This document shows, piece by piece, positions 32,415-43,639 of a stretch of DNA of 64,000 nucleotides (position 1 is its first letter; each line of letters begins with the position of its first letter). The notes below the pieces were generated by a model. That model saw only the letters and a list, made by a program, of their open reading frames with translations. It was not told where the DNA came from and ran no database searches. Source of the DNA: Congeria kusceri (Eukaryota; Mollusca; Bivalvia; Myida; Dreissenidae); contig CM051030.1 in NCBI GenBank assembly GCA_027627225.1, positions 21,978,605 through 22,042,604 on the forward strand, in the 5' to 3' direction. A program made the translations under genes and the position numbers.

Positions 32415-32705
32415 ACAGTACACACCACGTACAACCCGCAAAACACGCGATATGCGACAAGCCGATTTTATCGCGAAGCTCAGAGCGCTCGCTCGCGATG
32501 ACACAAATCTGCGTTAATTCTCGCGACGAAAATTTGCGCGAATAGCGACAACATTTCGTGATATATTCGTCGCGAAATTTCCCGATGGGGCCGTCCACTA
32601 TCTTGTGCGAATCTTCGCGAACTTTCGTGACGTCCCTTAGCGAAAATTGATAAAGGCTCGCCATGACAGCGCGAATGTTGTGGCTTTCTCTAGGCGCGTA
32701 CTGTA
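32415..32705 (+). repeat. CpG-rich repeat, member of an inverted pair
   Basis: A GC- and CpG-rich island in AT-rich DNA (ACCCGCAAAACACGCGATAT, GATTTTATCGCGAAGCTCAG, AGCGCTCGCTCGCGATG). It matches the reverse complement of 35090-35245. The 100-codon minus-strand frame here is a product of this composition. Confidence 0.65.
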
Positions 32706-32719
32706 AAACATTCATGGTT

Positions 32720-33640
32720 TGCTCTTCATTTTCCTCATATATTCACCGATATATGTGACAAAGTTTATTCACCAAAACAAATTTATTTATCATACAGTTT
32801 ATGCTTTAACCCTTTTAAAGGTTGGTCTTCATCTGCACTTCGTATCGACTTAGTTAGGCTTTTTCCATTATGGAACATACCATTCCCAGATAATTTTGTT
32901 TTTGACCCACGAAAACATACGGTTTAAAATATTTTAACATGATTCTTGCTGATTCTTCTATAATTTTTTTATCGTTGTTAAACTTCCAAATAAGCAACGC
33001 AAAAAGTAGTCCCAATTCATAGCGCAGCATAATACAATGTAGTTCTCATCATAATTGCATTCATATTTGTCAGATTATAATATAATCTATATAATGGTTT
33101 CGTTGTATATCGCCTATTAACAACTTTGTGTCGTTCTTATGTGTGGCCGTTCCTGCTTATTTTTTAAATAAACGTTTACATGAGCTTCTAGACATATTAA
33201 TTTATTATTCTCAAACAGTTTACTTTGATACTGTGTCAGTAAAGATGCCGACTATTAAATAAAAACTTGAACTTGTTATCAATAATATATTTCCCAAAGA
33301 TATTTTATATATTAAAACATGATTTTATTTAAACTCACTTTATACAGAGTGTTGCTTGACATATCGTTATACATGTGTACAATAATAGCGTATACTAACT
33401 CAGATTTATAGAACGGCACAATATTAACCTACTTGCCATTAGCCGACGACCTATAAAAACTAGTTTGGTCGTATCCTTCCTTGTTTGGATTACCAACGCA
33501 CAGGGTGGTACAAGTTTTAGGTTGGGACGCACTAAATGTGGAGTCATGCATCTCTCCACATGTCAACATGTATAAAACTTCCGTATCGAAAATGTTAAAG
33601 TAGGAAGTCATTTCGCGATGTTTAGTTTAATAAATACGGC
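32720..33640. other. No gene recognised
   Basis: AT-rich sequence with short chance frames only. Confidence 0.5.
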
Positions 33641-33689
33641 GTGTGTCGTTTTATTATGGATTACGTACCGAACAGGTATCGTTTGTTTG

Positions 33690-34034
33690 TTTTGCAGTTC
33701 GTGCCACGCGAAACCCCACAGCATTAGTGGTGTCTTTTACTTCCTTTGATTATCGGGCGGCTTCAGTACGATCTTTCGCGAAGAATATTAAGTTTTGCGT
33801 CCGACGAATATTAAGTTTTGCGTCCACAGCTATTGAATTCACACGTGTCTTTAGGGTCATTATGTAAGTTCACTGACCAAGGCCTATAACCTTGACCTGC
33901 AATTAAGCAATTATGCCCCTTTGTGTACTAAGAAAATTCAGATTAAATTTTGCGTGCAACAGCTCCATATCTCTGTATCTACTACAGATATTCAATTATA
34001 ACTTCACACATGAAAATGTATTCGAGGTTATTAT
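33690..34034 (+). repeat. Dispersed mollusc-type repeat, left part
   Basis: Contains AGTTCACTGACCAAGGC, GCAATTATGCCCCTTTGTG and CTACAGATATTCAATTATA, ACTTCACACATG. The same order recurs at 34783-35005, so these were adjacent tandem units before the TIR element inserted between them. Confidence 0.7.
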
Positions 34035-34036
34035 TA

Positions 34037-34778
34037 TACTCAACAAAAAGAAAGCATCCACTTATATATTAATTATTGCTTTTTGATACCTGAATGAAAT
34101 ATTTAAACACAAAATTAAGTCACTTTAATAATCTTGCAATAAAATGCTTACAATTTTTTCTGAATTATTTTCATCTTTTTGGTTAAGCACAAAGAAAAAC
34201 CTAAACAGGTGTAAATATCAAAAAATCGGAAAGCAGGAACGCGTGTGCAGACAATTAATTGTCGCCATTGTGGCATTAAACGTTCCACTTATATCAGTTA
34301 AAATCCGTCCGGCTCGCAGGATACCAAGAGCCTGGTTTCGCTCGTCCATATTTAAACATGCCATGGGAACTTCACATGATTTGGACGATTTTATGAACTA
34401 TCCACACAAACTCGATAGCAATGACAACTTGCACAAAATGTGTTCACATGTTCATTACACAACAGGTAATTGCGTGTTGGTGGGCTAATATTGAACATTG
34501 AAGAAAATGATCTTTTAGTCGATAGTCATCAACAAAAAATCTGATTTTTTTTAAAGATACATGTGTTGTTTTTTTGTTTTGACTATGTACTTAGTGACTT
34601 TCAATTTTACACCTGTAACGTATGTGTATTGTGTTTGACAATAAATATATGGAATTCATTCATAAAAAATATTGCATTTTATTGAAAGATGATTAAGGTA
34701 ACCTGAACTTTATAAATATTACATACAGGTATCGGAAACCAATAAAACTATAAGTGGATATTTATTTTTTGTTGAGTA
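34037..34778. mobile_element. 742-bp TIR element nested in a repeat
   Basis: Starts TACTCAACAAAAAG and ends with the inverse (TTTTTTGTTGAGTA). The terminal repeats extend about 55-60 bp with mismatches (TCCACTTATA and TGATACCT blocks on both sides). TA dinucleotides flank both ends, as in Tc1/mariner insertions. The host sequence is a tandem unit that is interrupted exactly here. The internal 114-codon plus-strand frame (34144-34488) is not a recognisable transposase and may be chance, so the element is probably non-autonomous. Confidence 0.8.
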
Positions 34779-34782
34779 TATA

Positions 34783-35005
34783 CAGTCACTGACAAGCAGT
34801 TACGCAGAATTATGCCCCATTTTGGACTTGGAATTATTATAGTTAAAATGTGAGTGCAAGTAAATATATCTGCTCAGTAACTATTACAGATATTTAATTG
34901 AAACTTCACACATGTCTCTGTGTTTATTATGTCGGGTAATTTATAGAGATATATCATCAAAGCGGTATGAATAGCCGAAAACGCTGTCCAGAGACAGCTC
35001 TTGTT
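34783..35005 (+). repeat. Dispersed mollusc-type repeat, right part
   Basis: Continues the interrupted repeat: AGTCACTGACAAGCAGTTA, AATTATGCCCCATTTTGGAC, ACAGATATTTAATTGAAACT and the terminus GCGGTATGAATAGCC...GAGACAGCTCTTGTT, which also occurs at about 5418-5461. Confidence 0.75.
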
Positions 35006-35089
35006 ATCCGAATTATTAATTCACCAATTAGTAAAAATACAAGTATTGCGTAAAAGTGTACGTTTATAATAATTACTTTCTCGTCACAA

Positions 35090-35245
35090 TTGTCGAGGCA
35101 CAGAATAAGTCGTCACGAAAGTTCGCTATAACGCGCGATATTTCGCCGCGAGGATAAGCGATTATTCGTGACATTGCGAGCAAGCGCTCTGCGCTTCGAG
35201 ATAAAATCAATATGTCGGATATCGCAAACTTTGCGGGTTTCGAGT
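35090..35245 (-). repeat. CpG-rich repeat, inverted partner of 32415-32705
   Basis: Reverse complement contains AACCCGCAAAGTTTGCGATA, GATTTTATCTCGAAGCGCAG and AGCGCTTGCTCGCAATG. It is shorter than its partner. Confidence 0.65.
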
Positions 35246-35284
35246 GGCACGTAAGGTACGTGTTAAAACCAGTAATTATCAGAT

Positions 35285-35470
35285 TAATCTTCTTTTAAAT
35301 TTACAGCCAGAATGCGAACTGGCAGCTGGTGTCTAGGTTTGCAGTTAATTTTTAGTAAGGGAATTCGGAATTGGCAACTGCCTACCAGTTGCCCGTTTGC
35401 CAGGCGTGTTGAATTCGCAGCCGGAATGCAAACTGGCAGATAAAACTGGCAACTGGCTTCTAATTTCATG
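35285..35470 (+). repeat. Short local duplications (GCAAACTGGCAG blocks)
   Basis: ACAGCCAGAATGCGAACTGG and GCAGCCGGAATGCAAACTGG occur about 120 bp apart with several ACTGGCAACTGG-like pieces between. Two minus-strand frames overlap these and are not credited. Confidence 0.6.
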
Positions 35471-35479
35471 TACATCCCA

Positions 35480-36295
35480 TTCCCAAAATGGCAGCGTGTG
35501 AAATAGCATCAACTTAACACAACAGTCTAGAGCGTGTTCGTGAACATACTGTAGTGGCCGTCTCTTCTTCACACGTGTGTAACGTTATCACTTGTTTATA
35601 ATCAAACTCAGTCCGTTTTCAAAATGGTATTTATTTAACTATATTAACTTTTAATATTTTGAGTTTCAATCAAACAAGTTCTTAATTATTCATTCCCATA
35701 CACACTTTACACATGCTGCAGGACTTATGAGTCGCTTAAAAATTAGTTGTCCAATGTCGGGTAATTACTACAACAAACTGGTTTTAACGACGTCATTAAA
35801 GGTAACCTATTTTTAGCCGAATTTAGAATAGGTCAATAAGACATTGATATTTCTCAATGGAGTAGCGCTCTGGAACAGTCTATTGCACGTCAACGATTCC
35901 ATGCGTTTAATTTATAATAAACCGAAGTTTGAAATGTAGGATTATTTAATTACCACAAATAATGCCAAAAAAAAAAGGATCAGTACTCGCATAAACTAAT
36001 GATTAAACAAGGACGACATCGTCACATACCCCGGAAAGTAAGGATGCATGTACTCCTCGATTGCAACAAAATTTCATTTCTTCCTGATATGTGACATTCA
36101 CGGGCAATTACGGGAACGCTACATCCTTCCTTACTTTACGCGAAGAAAGTGTACACGTATTAAATGTAAAGAAAAATGCGACGCGATTATAAGAAACAAG
36201 AAATGTATTTTTAAAGTACAATAGTGGTTGAAAATTTCATATTAGATATCAGTTTTACTCTTAACATAATACAAGAAAGGACCCCCGCTTTTTAA
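35480..36295. other. No gene recognised
   Basis: AT-rich; nothing supported. Confidence 0.5.
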
Positions 36296-36299
36296 GTCC

Positions 36300-36555
36300 C
36301 ACCTATATAAAGAGACTGCTCGGACCCCAGATTTTTCGAATACCATATCAAAACTTCTCGGACCCCCAAATTAATTTGATAATAATTCAATCCTTATTAA
36401 TATTTGTACCGTGAATAAACTGATCATACCACCTATATAAGGAGACTTCTCGGACCCCAGATTTTTTGGATACCATAGGACAACTTATCGAACCCCCAGA
36501 CTATTTCAATCCTTATTCATATTTGTACCGTGAATAAACCGATCATACCACCTCT
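36300..36555 (+). repeat. Two-copy tandem duplication, 130-bp shift
   Basis: CCACCTATATAA...GGACCCCAGATTTTTCG...TTGTACCGTGAATAAACTG (from 36299) is repeated from 36429 with small differences (GGACCCCAGATTTTTTGG, TTGTACCGTGAATAAACCG). Confidence 0.9.
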
Positions 36556-36864
36556 TACCAGCAATGTTATCAGGTCTTGTGGTCTCAAGGCGGTTTAACC
36601 GCGTAGTACCATTGCGTCTTTACTCATTTTAGTTGACCTCGTGCATCTGCACCAGTCCGACCCTCGAGGCCTGCATCCCTTGAGATACAGATAGGGTGCA
36701 ATATCCAAACTGAGCTGAAGCTCATAACGAAAGAGAATGATACAACATGTCATGATTCTGACTCGGTTTTATTTTCAAAAGTTTTATATCATTTTTCAAC
36801 TTTGTTTACTTTGTATTCGTGAATATGATGAAACATGACCTTTTTCTATATGAGCTAATACGAT

Positions 36865-36990
36865 CAGTGTGTAAACTACTAGAGCCAGTGTGTAAACAAT
36901 TGGGGACAGTATGTCAACAATTCGGGACAGTGTTTGATCAACATGGGGCAATGCGTCAACAATTGGGGACAGTGTGTGAACGATTGTGGA
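36865..36990 (+). repeat. 21-bp minisatellite, six units
   Basis: Exactly 6 x 21 bp. Units resemble CAGTGTGTAAACAATTGGGGA with scattered changes. Because 21 is a multiple of three, both strands show open seven-residue repeats (for example VCKQLGT, VCQQFGT on plus). No splice or start context supports translation. Confidence 0.93.
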
Positions 36991-37189
36991 CATATTGCCA
37001 ATAAGTAAGGACTACGAGTATCTGTTAAGATGTTGTTGTTTTGCAGGTAAGTCGATGGGTTTTGCCCCAATTAACGTATTACATAAGTTATGGCTATTTG
37101 TATTTATAACAAACAATACATAATAATCCAATATAATGAAATTGTTTATGATTGAAAACGAGCTAGAGCAGATAAGCAGCTTTTAAAGA

Positions 37190-37460
37190 ATTGTCCACGA
37201 TCATCGCACGGCTCGCGCGCGATACCCTTGAGGAAATGGTACAGTGTCATCTACAATATGTTTCCGGGCTACGAGCTTACGATTTAAAAAAATATGTATA
37301 CATTTCAGTGAATCAAAATCTCTGAGGCTACGACGCCAGTAAATCCTTCGATATCGTACGAAAATCGAACGGCTTCCTCAAGGAGGACGCACAGAAAGCG
37401 ATTTTCGGTCAGTTTACGGGCGCCGTAGACGCATCTGAGTCCACATGTAAATTAGGTCCT
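37190..37460 (+). repeat. GC-rich dispersed repeat, copy a
   Basis: TCATCTACAATATGTTTCCGG, GATATCGTACGAAAATCG, AGTTTACGGGCGCCGTAGAC and GCATCTGAGTC are matched at 38160-38320 by CCACCTACAATATGTTTACGG, AATATCGTACGTAAATC, AGTTTACCGGCGCTGCAGAC and GCATCTTAGTA. No coding signal is recognised. Confidence 0.75.
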
Positions 37461-37699
37461 AACTATCGGATATTGTTTGCAACCATGTTTGTATATTCTT
37501 TTCATTTTATAAGTTATCTGTTTATTTGTTTTATATGATTGAATAAAATACGAGCCTCTTCTATGAATAACAAACAACATAATAAAATATTATCCTTCTG
37601 ATCTACATGTCAAGTTAAAATTTGTAAAAGATAATAACACCTTCAGGATAGGAAAATAATACGGAAATTTTTTTTTTTTGTTGCTTAAATACACTATTC

Positions 37700-38330
37700 A
37701 TCTCTTGCGGCGATCATTCGAACAACTTGCGATGACCGTGTGGTAATCTTATGCGACTGTGCGACAGCTGTAAACATATTTAACAATTGAACTGTAACCG
37801 TACGGATACGATGCAAAAGACGCACGTTATGTCAGGTTTACATTCGTCTAAGATTTTCCGTACGATTTGTTATGCATCGTAGGTGGCTAAGAGCTAAGGC
37901 ATCTGTGTTCACATTCAATACGATCTCTTTGCGACTCTTTGTACTGACTGTCGGGAGCAGACGAGGGCAAATTCGTACGGAAACCGCACGGAGGCCGGAC
38001 TATGGTTTTACGGGAATAATCGGATTTCAGTGCGGCCGCGGTCCTGATGTCTCCGCAAACTTCTCATGGAATCGTCCGGAGACTGTGCAGCATTTATGCA
38101 TAGGCCGTGCGGCTTCCGTACGGAGATGTTGCGGCATTCTCACCTTACCCGTGCGAACGTCCAAGGTGCCACCTACAATATGTTTACGGCGTAGGTAAGT
38201 CCGTACAATATCGTACGTAAATCACACTGCGTTTTCAGGGAAGTCGCACGGATAGGGAATTAAGGACAGTTTACCGGCGCTGCAGACGCATCTTAGTACG
38301 AATGTAAACTTGGTATAAAGTCTACCATGC
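37700..38330 (+). repeat. GC-rich dispersed repeat, copy b, longer
   Basis: Partner of 37190-37460, extended on the left with many CGTACGG and GCACGG motifs. The 108-codon plus-strand frame at 37872-38198 falls in this repeat, is Arg-rich from CpG composition and is not considered a gene. Confidence 0.65.
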
Positions 38331-38869
38331 GCAGTCACCTTTACTATCCGCAAAATCGAGAATGCGCGGCAGCCGAACTACACATGGTTTTACAAAAGGT
38401 ATGAGCTTGTCCGGAAGTCTCAAAACCTTGCGTTGGATATTCGGTCTCCGGCGACGGCAGTGGCCCGAATATGTTATTACCAAGGTTTACAATGAATGAA
38501 ACTATGTAATACTAATTTGTCCTTACTGTTTGTAACTGTAGAAGCGAGGAAATGTATATAACATTGTGTTTTCAAAAATGTCTGCTCAGTCATTATAGAT
38601 TTGATTCGTTAGGCATATCAAATCATGTAATTCGTTGTAATCTGGCAGTCATACTTCGTACCACTCTTGCCCGTACCTTATTCTAATACTGCCTTCGTGT
38701 TACAATTGTCGAAGATGTTTTAACCTTCGTTATTCTAGCTACAGGATGACTGGAGCGGGCCACCGGATGTCGCTTGAAGACAGACTTTCCCGCAGTATTT
38801 CTTGAATGCATGTCGGCATCCCCGACACCCCACACACCACCGGCGAAATAAATAGGCTCCCCCCTCGAA

Positions 38870-39235
38870 TCCGCCTCTTAGCACCCGACCCAAATCAGCC
38901 GCACCGTCGTTTGATCCCCACCACCGCGATATCAGCCGCATTGCCCGACCCCAATTTCCCGAAATGGTCTAAAATGTTTTGCCCCACCTCTCCAAAATCG
39001 GCCGCATTGCTCGACCCCACCTCTTCGAAGTCAGGTGCAACGATCTACTCCAATTTAACGAAATCGGCTAAAACGCTTGACCCCAACCTCCTCGAAATGG
39101 ACCGCAGGTGCCTGAAATCGATCCCCCCGCTCTCCACGATTGACATAAGCTGCCTGAAATCGGCCGAAACGCTAAACCAACCTGCCGCAACGATCGACCC
39201 CATCCGTCCGAAATCGGCCGCATCGCTAAACTACA
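38870..39235 (+). repeat. 33-bp minisatellite, GC-rich
   Basis: Units like GAAATCGGCCGCATTGCTCG followed by ACCCCACCTCTCC recur at 38927, 38960, 38993, 39026 and 39059, then less regularly. The period of 33 leaves a 144-codon plus-strand frame with an 11-residue pattern (PKSAALLDPTS). I see no independent evidence of translation. Confidence 0.85.
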
Positions 39236-39239
39236 CTTA

Positions 39240-39479
39240 ATTAATCTTTCTAAAATCACACTAACCGGGTTTTTGTTTTAATTGAATAAAACCGTGTTGC
39301 CCGAACTCACTTGGAGGCAGTGTACAAATTGAAAATACTAAGCTGCATTTCTTTATTTACGGAATTATTTTTTAATCGCTTATGGTATTTAGATACGTTT
39401 CAAGGCCTATCCATATCCGTGTTGAGATTCTGTCATGACCGCAAGTTGTTTCAATAACCTTTCGAATCTGACCGACTTG
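39240..39479. other. No gene recognised
   Basis: Ordinary AT-rich sequence before the hairpin. Confidence 0.5.
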
Positions 39480-39526
39480 CGATTGTCTCCACTACTCTTG
39501 AAGTTGAAGAGGAGTGGAGACAATCG
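39480..39526. other. Perfect-looking short hairpin
   Basis: CGATTGTCTCCACTACTCTT (39480-39499) pairs with AAGAGGAGTGGAGACAATCG (39507-39526) with one mismatch, leaving a 7-base loop. A 20-bp stem is unlikely by chance. It may be a small fold-back element or a structured RNA; flanks give no further hint. Confidence 0.75.
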
Positions 39527-39529
39527 AAA

Positions 39530-40930
39530 CTTACAATTAAACGTTACGGAAACAAACTGATTGTTGGTAACATGCATTTTTCGTAAAATCGCGATTGGTA
39601 TAATCGCATCTTTTTTACATTTAATAAAGAAGGAAAACATACTTTTGATCAGGAGTTCGTGGGTGCGAGCCCATTTGGAGGCACATTTTTCATTATTTTA
39701 TGCTTTTCTTCGCAGAGAACATTTGGGTTTGCTGATCCACACGCTTTAGTTTTTGAAGTGAAAACATATTAAGACAATTTAAAATAATTAAAATTATGAA
39801 TAAGTCCATTTAAAGAAATTATGTCAAAGAAACATTGGTTTCCTATTGCATTATAAATGATTGTGATTGGAATCAGTCCTAAAAAAATATTCGTTGATTA
39901 ATCAGAGCCAAAAGTGACTAATTCATCAAATATTCATGACGAAATAGGTGGTTTGTTGTTGTTCAGCAGAAATCATAATTTACCAACAGTGTCAATTTAT
40001 TTTGTTAAACTTGCTCCTAAAGTTAAAACAAAAACGGTTTTAATTTGCAGATTTTGTGGTGCTAAAACACAAAATAATATAGTTTTTATCTGCTTGATGT
40101 AATAAGACAAAACGTGTATTACCATTTACATAATAATATTATCTATACAAAGGCTCTTAATAGATAAAATGTAGTGTATTACAATGACACCCCCATCACA
40201 TTGTAGTGATTTGTCGGTTATACATGTAATATAAAAGACATCATGTCTCAAAACTAAACTAAATGCAAGTTTTTTTTTATGTGAAGAATTATTTGTTAAT
40301 ACAAATAGAATATATGTTTACGATTTTAAAATCACATTCAAGAATTTACTTGTGCAATGTACATTACATGCAATGTACATTACATGAATTATATACGAAG
40401 GACAGTAAAAACGTTAATGGACAATCTCATTATTTTTCGCATAATTGTAGACCCATGTAGATGAAAATACAGCTATAAAATAGTTGATGTGTGTTGAATA
40501 TAATGACGAAAACGCATTTGGTTATTTTAATAAATAAGTATCTTATGACTACTTCATTTGTATATACAGTGACTAATGCGGGGCACTTCAGATTATATTT
40601 TCTTAAAATGTTCGATACAATATAAAGAATGATATTTTTGCGAGAAAACCTTGTCGAATTATAACGAAAATCCCACTGATGTTAAGTTTACATACATGTT
40701 TTAAAACGTTAAAAAAGTTGACGTCATACGACAAACATCAACGGAACGCTAGTCGTTTTGTCAAGACAGAAAGATGGCCTCCACGAAAACAACGTGCAAT
40801 TATCAAGCTTTGCGTTAGAGCGGGAAAAGACACCCACGGACAAAATTAAATAGGGGTCCATTTTATTAACTGTAAATGAAAGCAGATTCTATGATGTACA
40901 AACGATTATATTGGCCTCCTCTTAAAAAAG
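39530..40930. other. Mostly unassigned
   Basis: A direct duplication of AATGTACATTACATG lies at about 40356-40385. ATGGCCTCCACGAAAACAAC near 40774 opens a short frame after a TGACGTCA-containing stretch (40720); it closes after about 14 codons. No gene is supported. Confidence 0.4.
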
Positions 40931-40935
40931 CTTAA

Positions 40936-41109
40936 GTTGCCAAGTCGGACCAATTGAGAAGAAAGTCATCGCGGATTAGTATCCAGGATCAGACAGAACT
41001 CCTTGAGGCATTCCAATCATCTTTCGGGTGGCTGACAGAGTCGTTGTGTGCAGAGGTGTTTCGAAAATGTGTTATGAAACTCGGGAACTCGGCTAATATT
41101 TTGAAATAA
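40936..41109 (+). pseudogene. Exon remnant, faintly homeodomain-like
   Basis: A stop-to-stop segment of 57 codons with coding-like composition: KSDQLRRKSSRISIQDQ, TELLEAFQSSFGWLTESL, CAEVFRKCVMKLGNS. The order basic arm, Q, LLEAFQ, and a second helix ending KLGN resembles the first two helices of a homeodomain, but the third helix with WFxNRR is absent and a TAA follows. It has no start or clear splice sites. It could be a decayed TE-encoded DNA-binding domain instead. Confidence 0.3.
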
Positions 41110-43070
41110 ACATTGACATTAATCACGTTAACGTCATGGAGTAGTATCTGAAGTGCGCCGTGGTACTAATCAGTGGTATATACAATGGTATGTAGTTCTT
41201 TTTCCTATTGTTATAATATCCTGATTTTGTGTATATCTTTTGTACATATACTATTTGATATTTGTGTAATTTTTCGGGCGGATCAGTTAAGTTTTAATAA
41301 AATTATGAACTTTGTCCATGAACTTTTTGACTGCCCCTCGTATATATCATCCTATTTAATGTTAGAGGTAACCAATGGTTGTGCGAATACCTATACGCAA
41401 CAATAACCATAGTTCATTTTAACATGCAATACACGGATATTTAACAACAAAAAACTAAGATAATACATGCTTAATAACAACTCTTTATTGTAACCGGTTT
41501 TCAATAGCAAAATGGTATAATACGCACATTCTGTGCGCATATATATTTACAACGATTCTTGCAATAGAAAATTATCATTCACTCAGTACATGCAAAGTAT
41601 TATCCATTCAGTATACACAACTGGTATGTAGTGTGGAATGTATTATAAATTTCATATTCAAACAAACCCTATTTTATAAATATTATTTACCCTGTTTTAG
41701 AACTAATGTAGGTCATAAATTCAACGATATGGTAAAATTTCTATCTTAGGTGAGCAGACGATCAAACATTGATATATTTTCCAAGCGAGCGGGGGGTCAA
41801 AGATAATTGCATTACCCACTCTCTAAGATATGACTGATTGGCAAGGTGAATAATGTGGCTGCGTTTTATAATCAAGTGTAGTGCAAAACGTATTCTTAAT
41901 TTTATCATAAGAACGTTTATTGTATTTTAAGCCAGAATTGGGTAATACATAGCCTATACTGCTACTTAAAAACAACCAACCTCAAATCTTATCTGGATGT
42001 TGCGTTGTGTGGTTGATAATAGCTGCTAAGATGATACCATACACAACAATCATTTTAAATATTAAAGTAACTTTGTTTTCAACAATTCGTTTGCTGCATA
42101 CGCCATTGTTAGTTGGAAGTGAGTTACGGATAAGTTAGTTGGTTCTGTCATAATGATAGAAACACATAAGCTATTCTTTGAATATTGAGTTCACACTGCA
42201 CTGTTAAAGGTATTCATTGCTGACGTATAACGACGTACAGATTCAATCTGCTCTGTTTTTCCTTCTTTCATAAATTGTGAAAAGAATGTTAAATCGTTGT
42301 CACAACAAAGATTAGTTTATTGCTTCGGTAGGCTTTCAAACAGATGGGCTATATCGCAGGCAACCTACACAGTTTTTCACTAATTGTGAAACTAATGACC
42401 TCGTATGTTCGACAGTTTTGTAACGTTTTCCCTAAATAAAACACAAATAAGCAATATAAGTTAAAGGAAACACAGTGTGATTGTACTAGTGTACTATTAA
42501 GGAATGGTTAAAAGAGTTAACTTTCTTGTAAATATATAAAATACTGGCAACTAAAATTAAAAGACACAATTATAACATCAACTATGATTTTGGTTTTATA
42601 AATTCCAAAACCAGTTATACCAATGAAAGTTTTTCGTCTACTTTACACTGACTCTGCTTTAGGCGATCACTGTACAGCTTTTCGTCCGTTTTCTTGAAAA
42701 TAATTTGATGTTTCGTCTGTGAATTCCAGCTGAGCTTGTGCCATACTGTAAACATGATGTGAAAACGCAATGCTTATATACACAATAAAGCATACGTTTG
42801 ACCTTGAACCGATAATGCTGATAAACCTTAACCCATATTGTCTGACCTATTGACCTCTTTAAATAAATTAGATGATGACGTTGGTTGACCTCAATCCGAA
42901 GTTGAAGTGATCCGGGTCACAGACATGCGCCACAGTAACCTAAAATGACTGACCCAAATCACAAACCTTGACACTGACCCAGATGATGACGTAGGGTTGA
43001 CCTACTGATCTGGATCTGGGGGTTGCGCCACTTGCGCCACCTCTAATAAACCTTATTTGCTACTACTCTT
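41110..43070. other. No gene recognised
   Basis: AT-rich. Around 42835-43010 there are several TGACCT/AGGTCA half sites and a repeated GATGATGACGT, without other structure. Confidence 0.45.
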
Positions 43071-43076
43071 AAGACT

Positions 43077-43580
43077 TTGTGCGATTTACGCTCGGAATTT
43101 CTTCTTGGAATATACGGCAATTTCTGGTCGGTAGTTACTCTTAGGATATTTTGCGTTTTCCATTCGGGTGTCATGTTTATGACTATATGCAATTTCAGGT
43201 CGGGAGACCATCTTTGGACTTTCTGCGTTTACTGGTCGGGAGTCATACTGGACATTTTCAGCGATTTCCGGTCGGGAGTTGCTCTTGGAATTTTGGGCGA
43301 TTTCCGGTCGTGAGTCATTTAAAACTTTCTGCGATTTTTGGTCGAGTGTCACTCTTGGGACATTCTGCGGTTTCCGCTCGGGTGTCATGTTTATGACTAT
43401 GTGTAATTTCCGGTCGGGAGACCTTCTTCGGACATATTCCGGTCGGAAGAAATTCTGGACATTTTCGGCGATTTCCGATCGGGAGTCATATTGAGAACCT
43501 ACTGCGATTTCCGGTCTGGATTCACTTTTGGTACTTTGGGCGATTTTTGGGCGGGAGACGTTCTATCAACTTTCTGCGAA
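43077..43580 (-). repeat. 36-bp minisatellite with higher-order structure
   Basis: Units like GCGATTTCCGGTCGGGAGTC plus about 16 bp (TTGCTCTTGGAATTTTGG type) repeat about 13-14 times. A subset carrying GGTGTCATGTTTATGACTAT, then GGTCGGGAGACC recurs at about 43167 and 43381, a shift of 214 bp, close to six units. The minus strand therefore has a 100-codon frame with a 12-residue repeat (SRPEIAQNSKSN type). Translation is not supported. Confidence 0.88.
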
Positions 43581-43632
43581 ATAATAATAATAGTAATAAT
43601 AATAATAATAATTATTATTATTATTATTATAT
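43577..43632. repeat. (AAT)n(ATT)n palindromic microsatellite
   Basis: AATAATAATAATAGTAATAATAA-type units turn into ATTATTATT at about 43610, making a perfect AT hairpin. Confidence 0.92.
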
Positions 43633-43639
43633 AAATGAA

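Noticed and set aside
37872..38198. 108-codon Arg-rich plus-strand frame
   Set aside because: It lies inside a GC-rich dispersed repeat that has a second diverged copy where the frame is not kept.
43077..43494. CRISPR-like array
   Set aside because: Units are contiguous 36-bp minisatellite repeats without unique spacers, in a eukaryotic genome.
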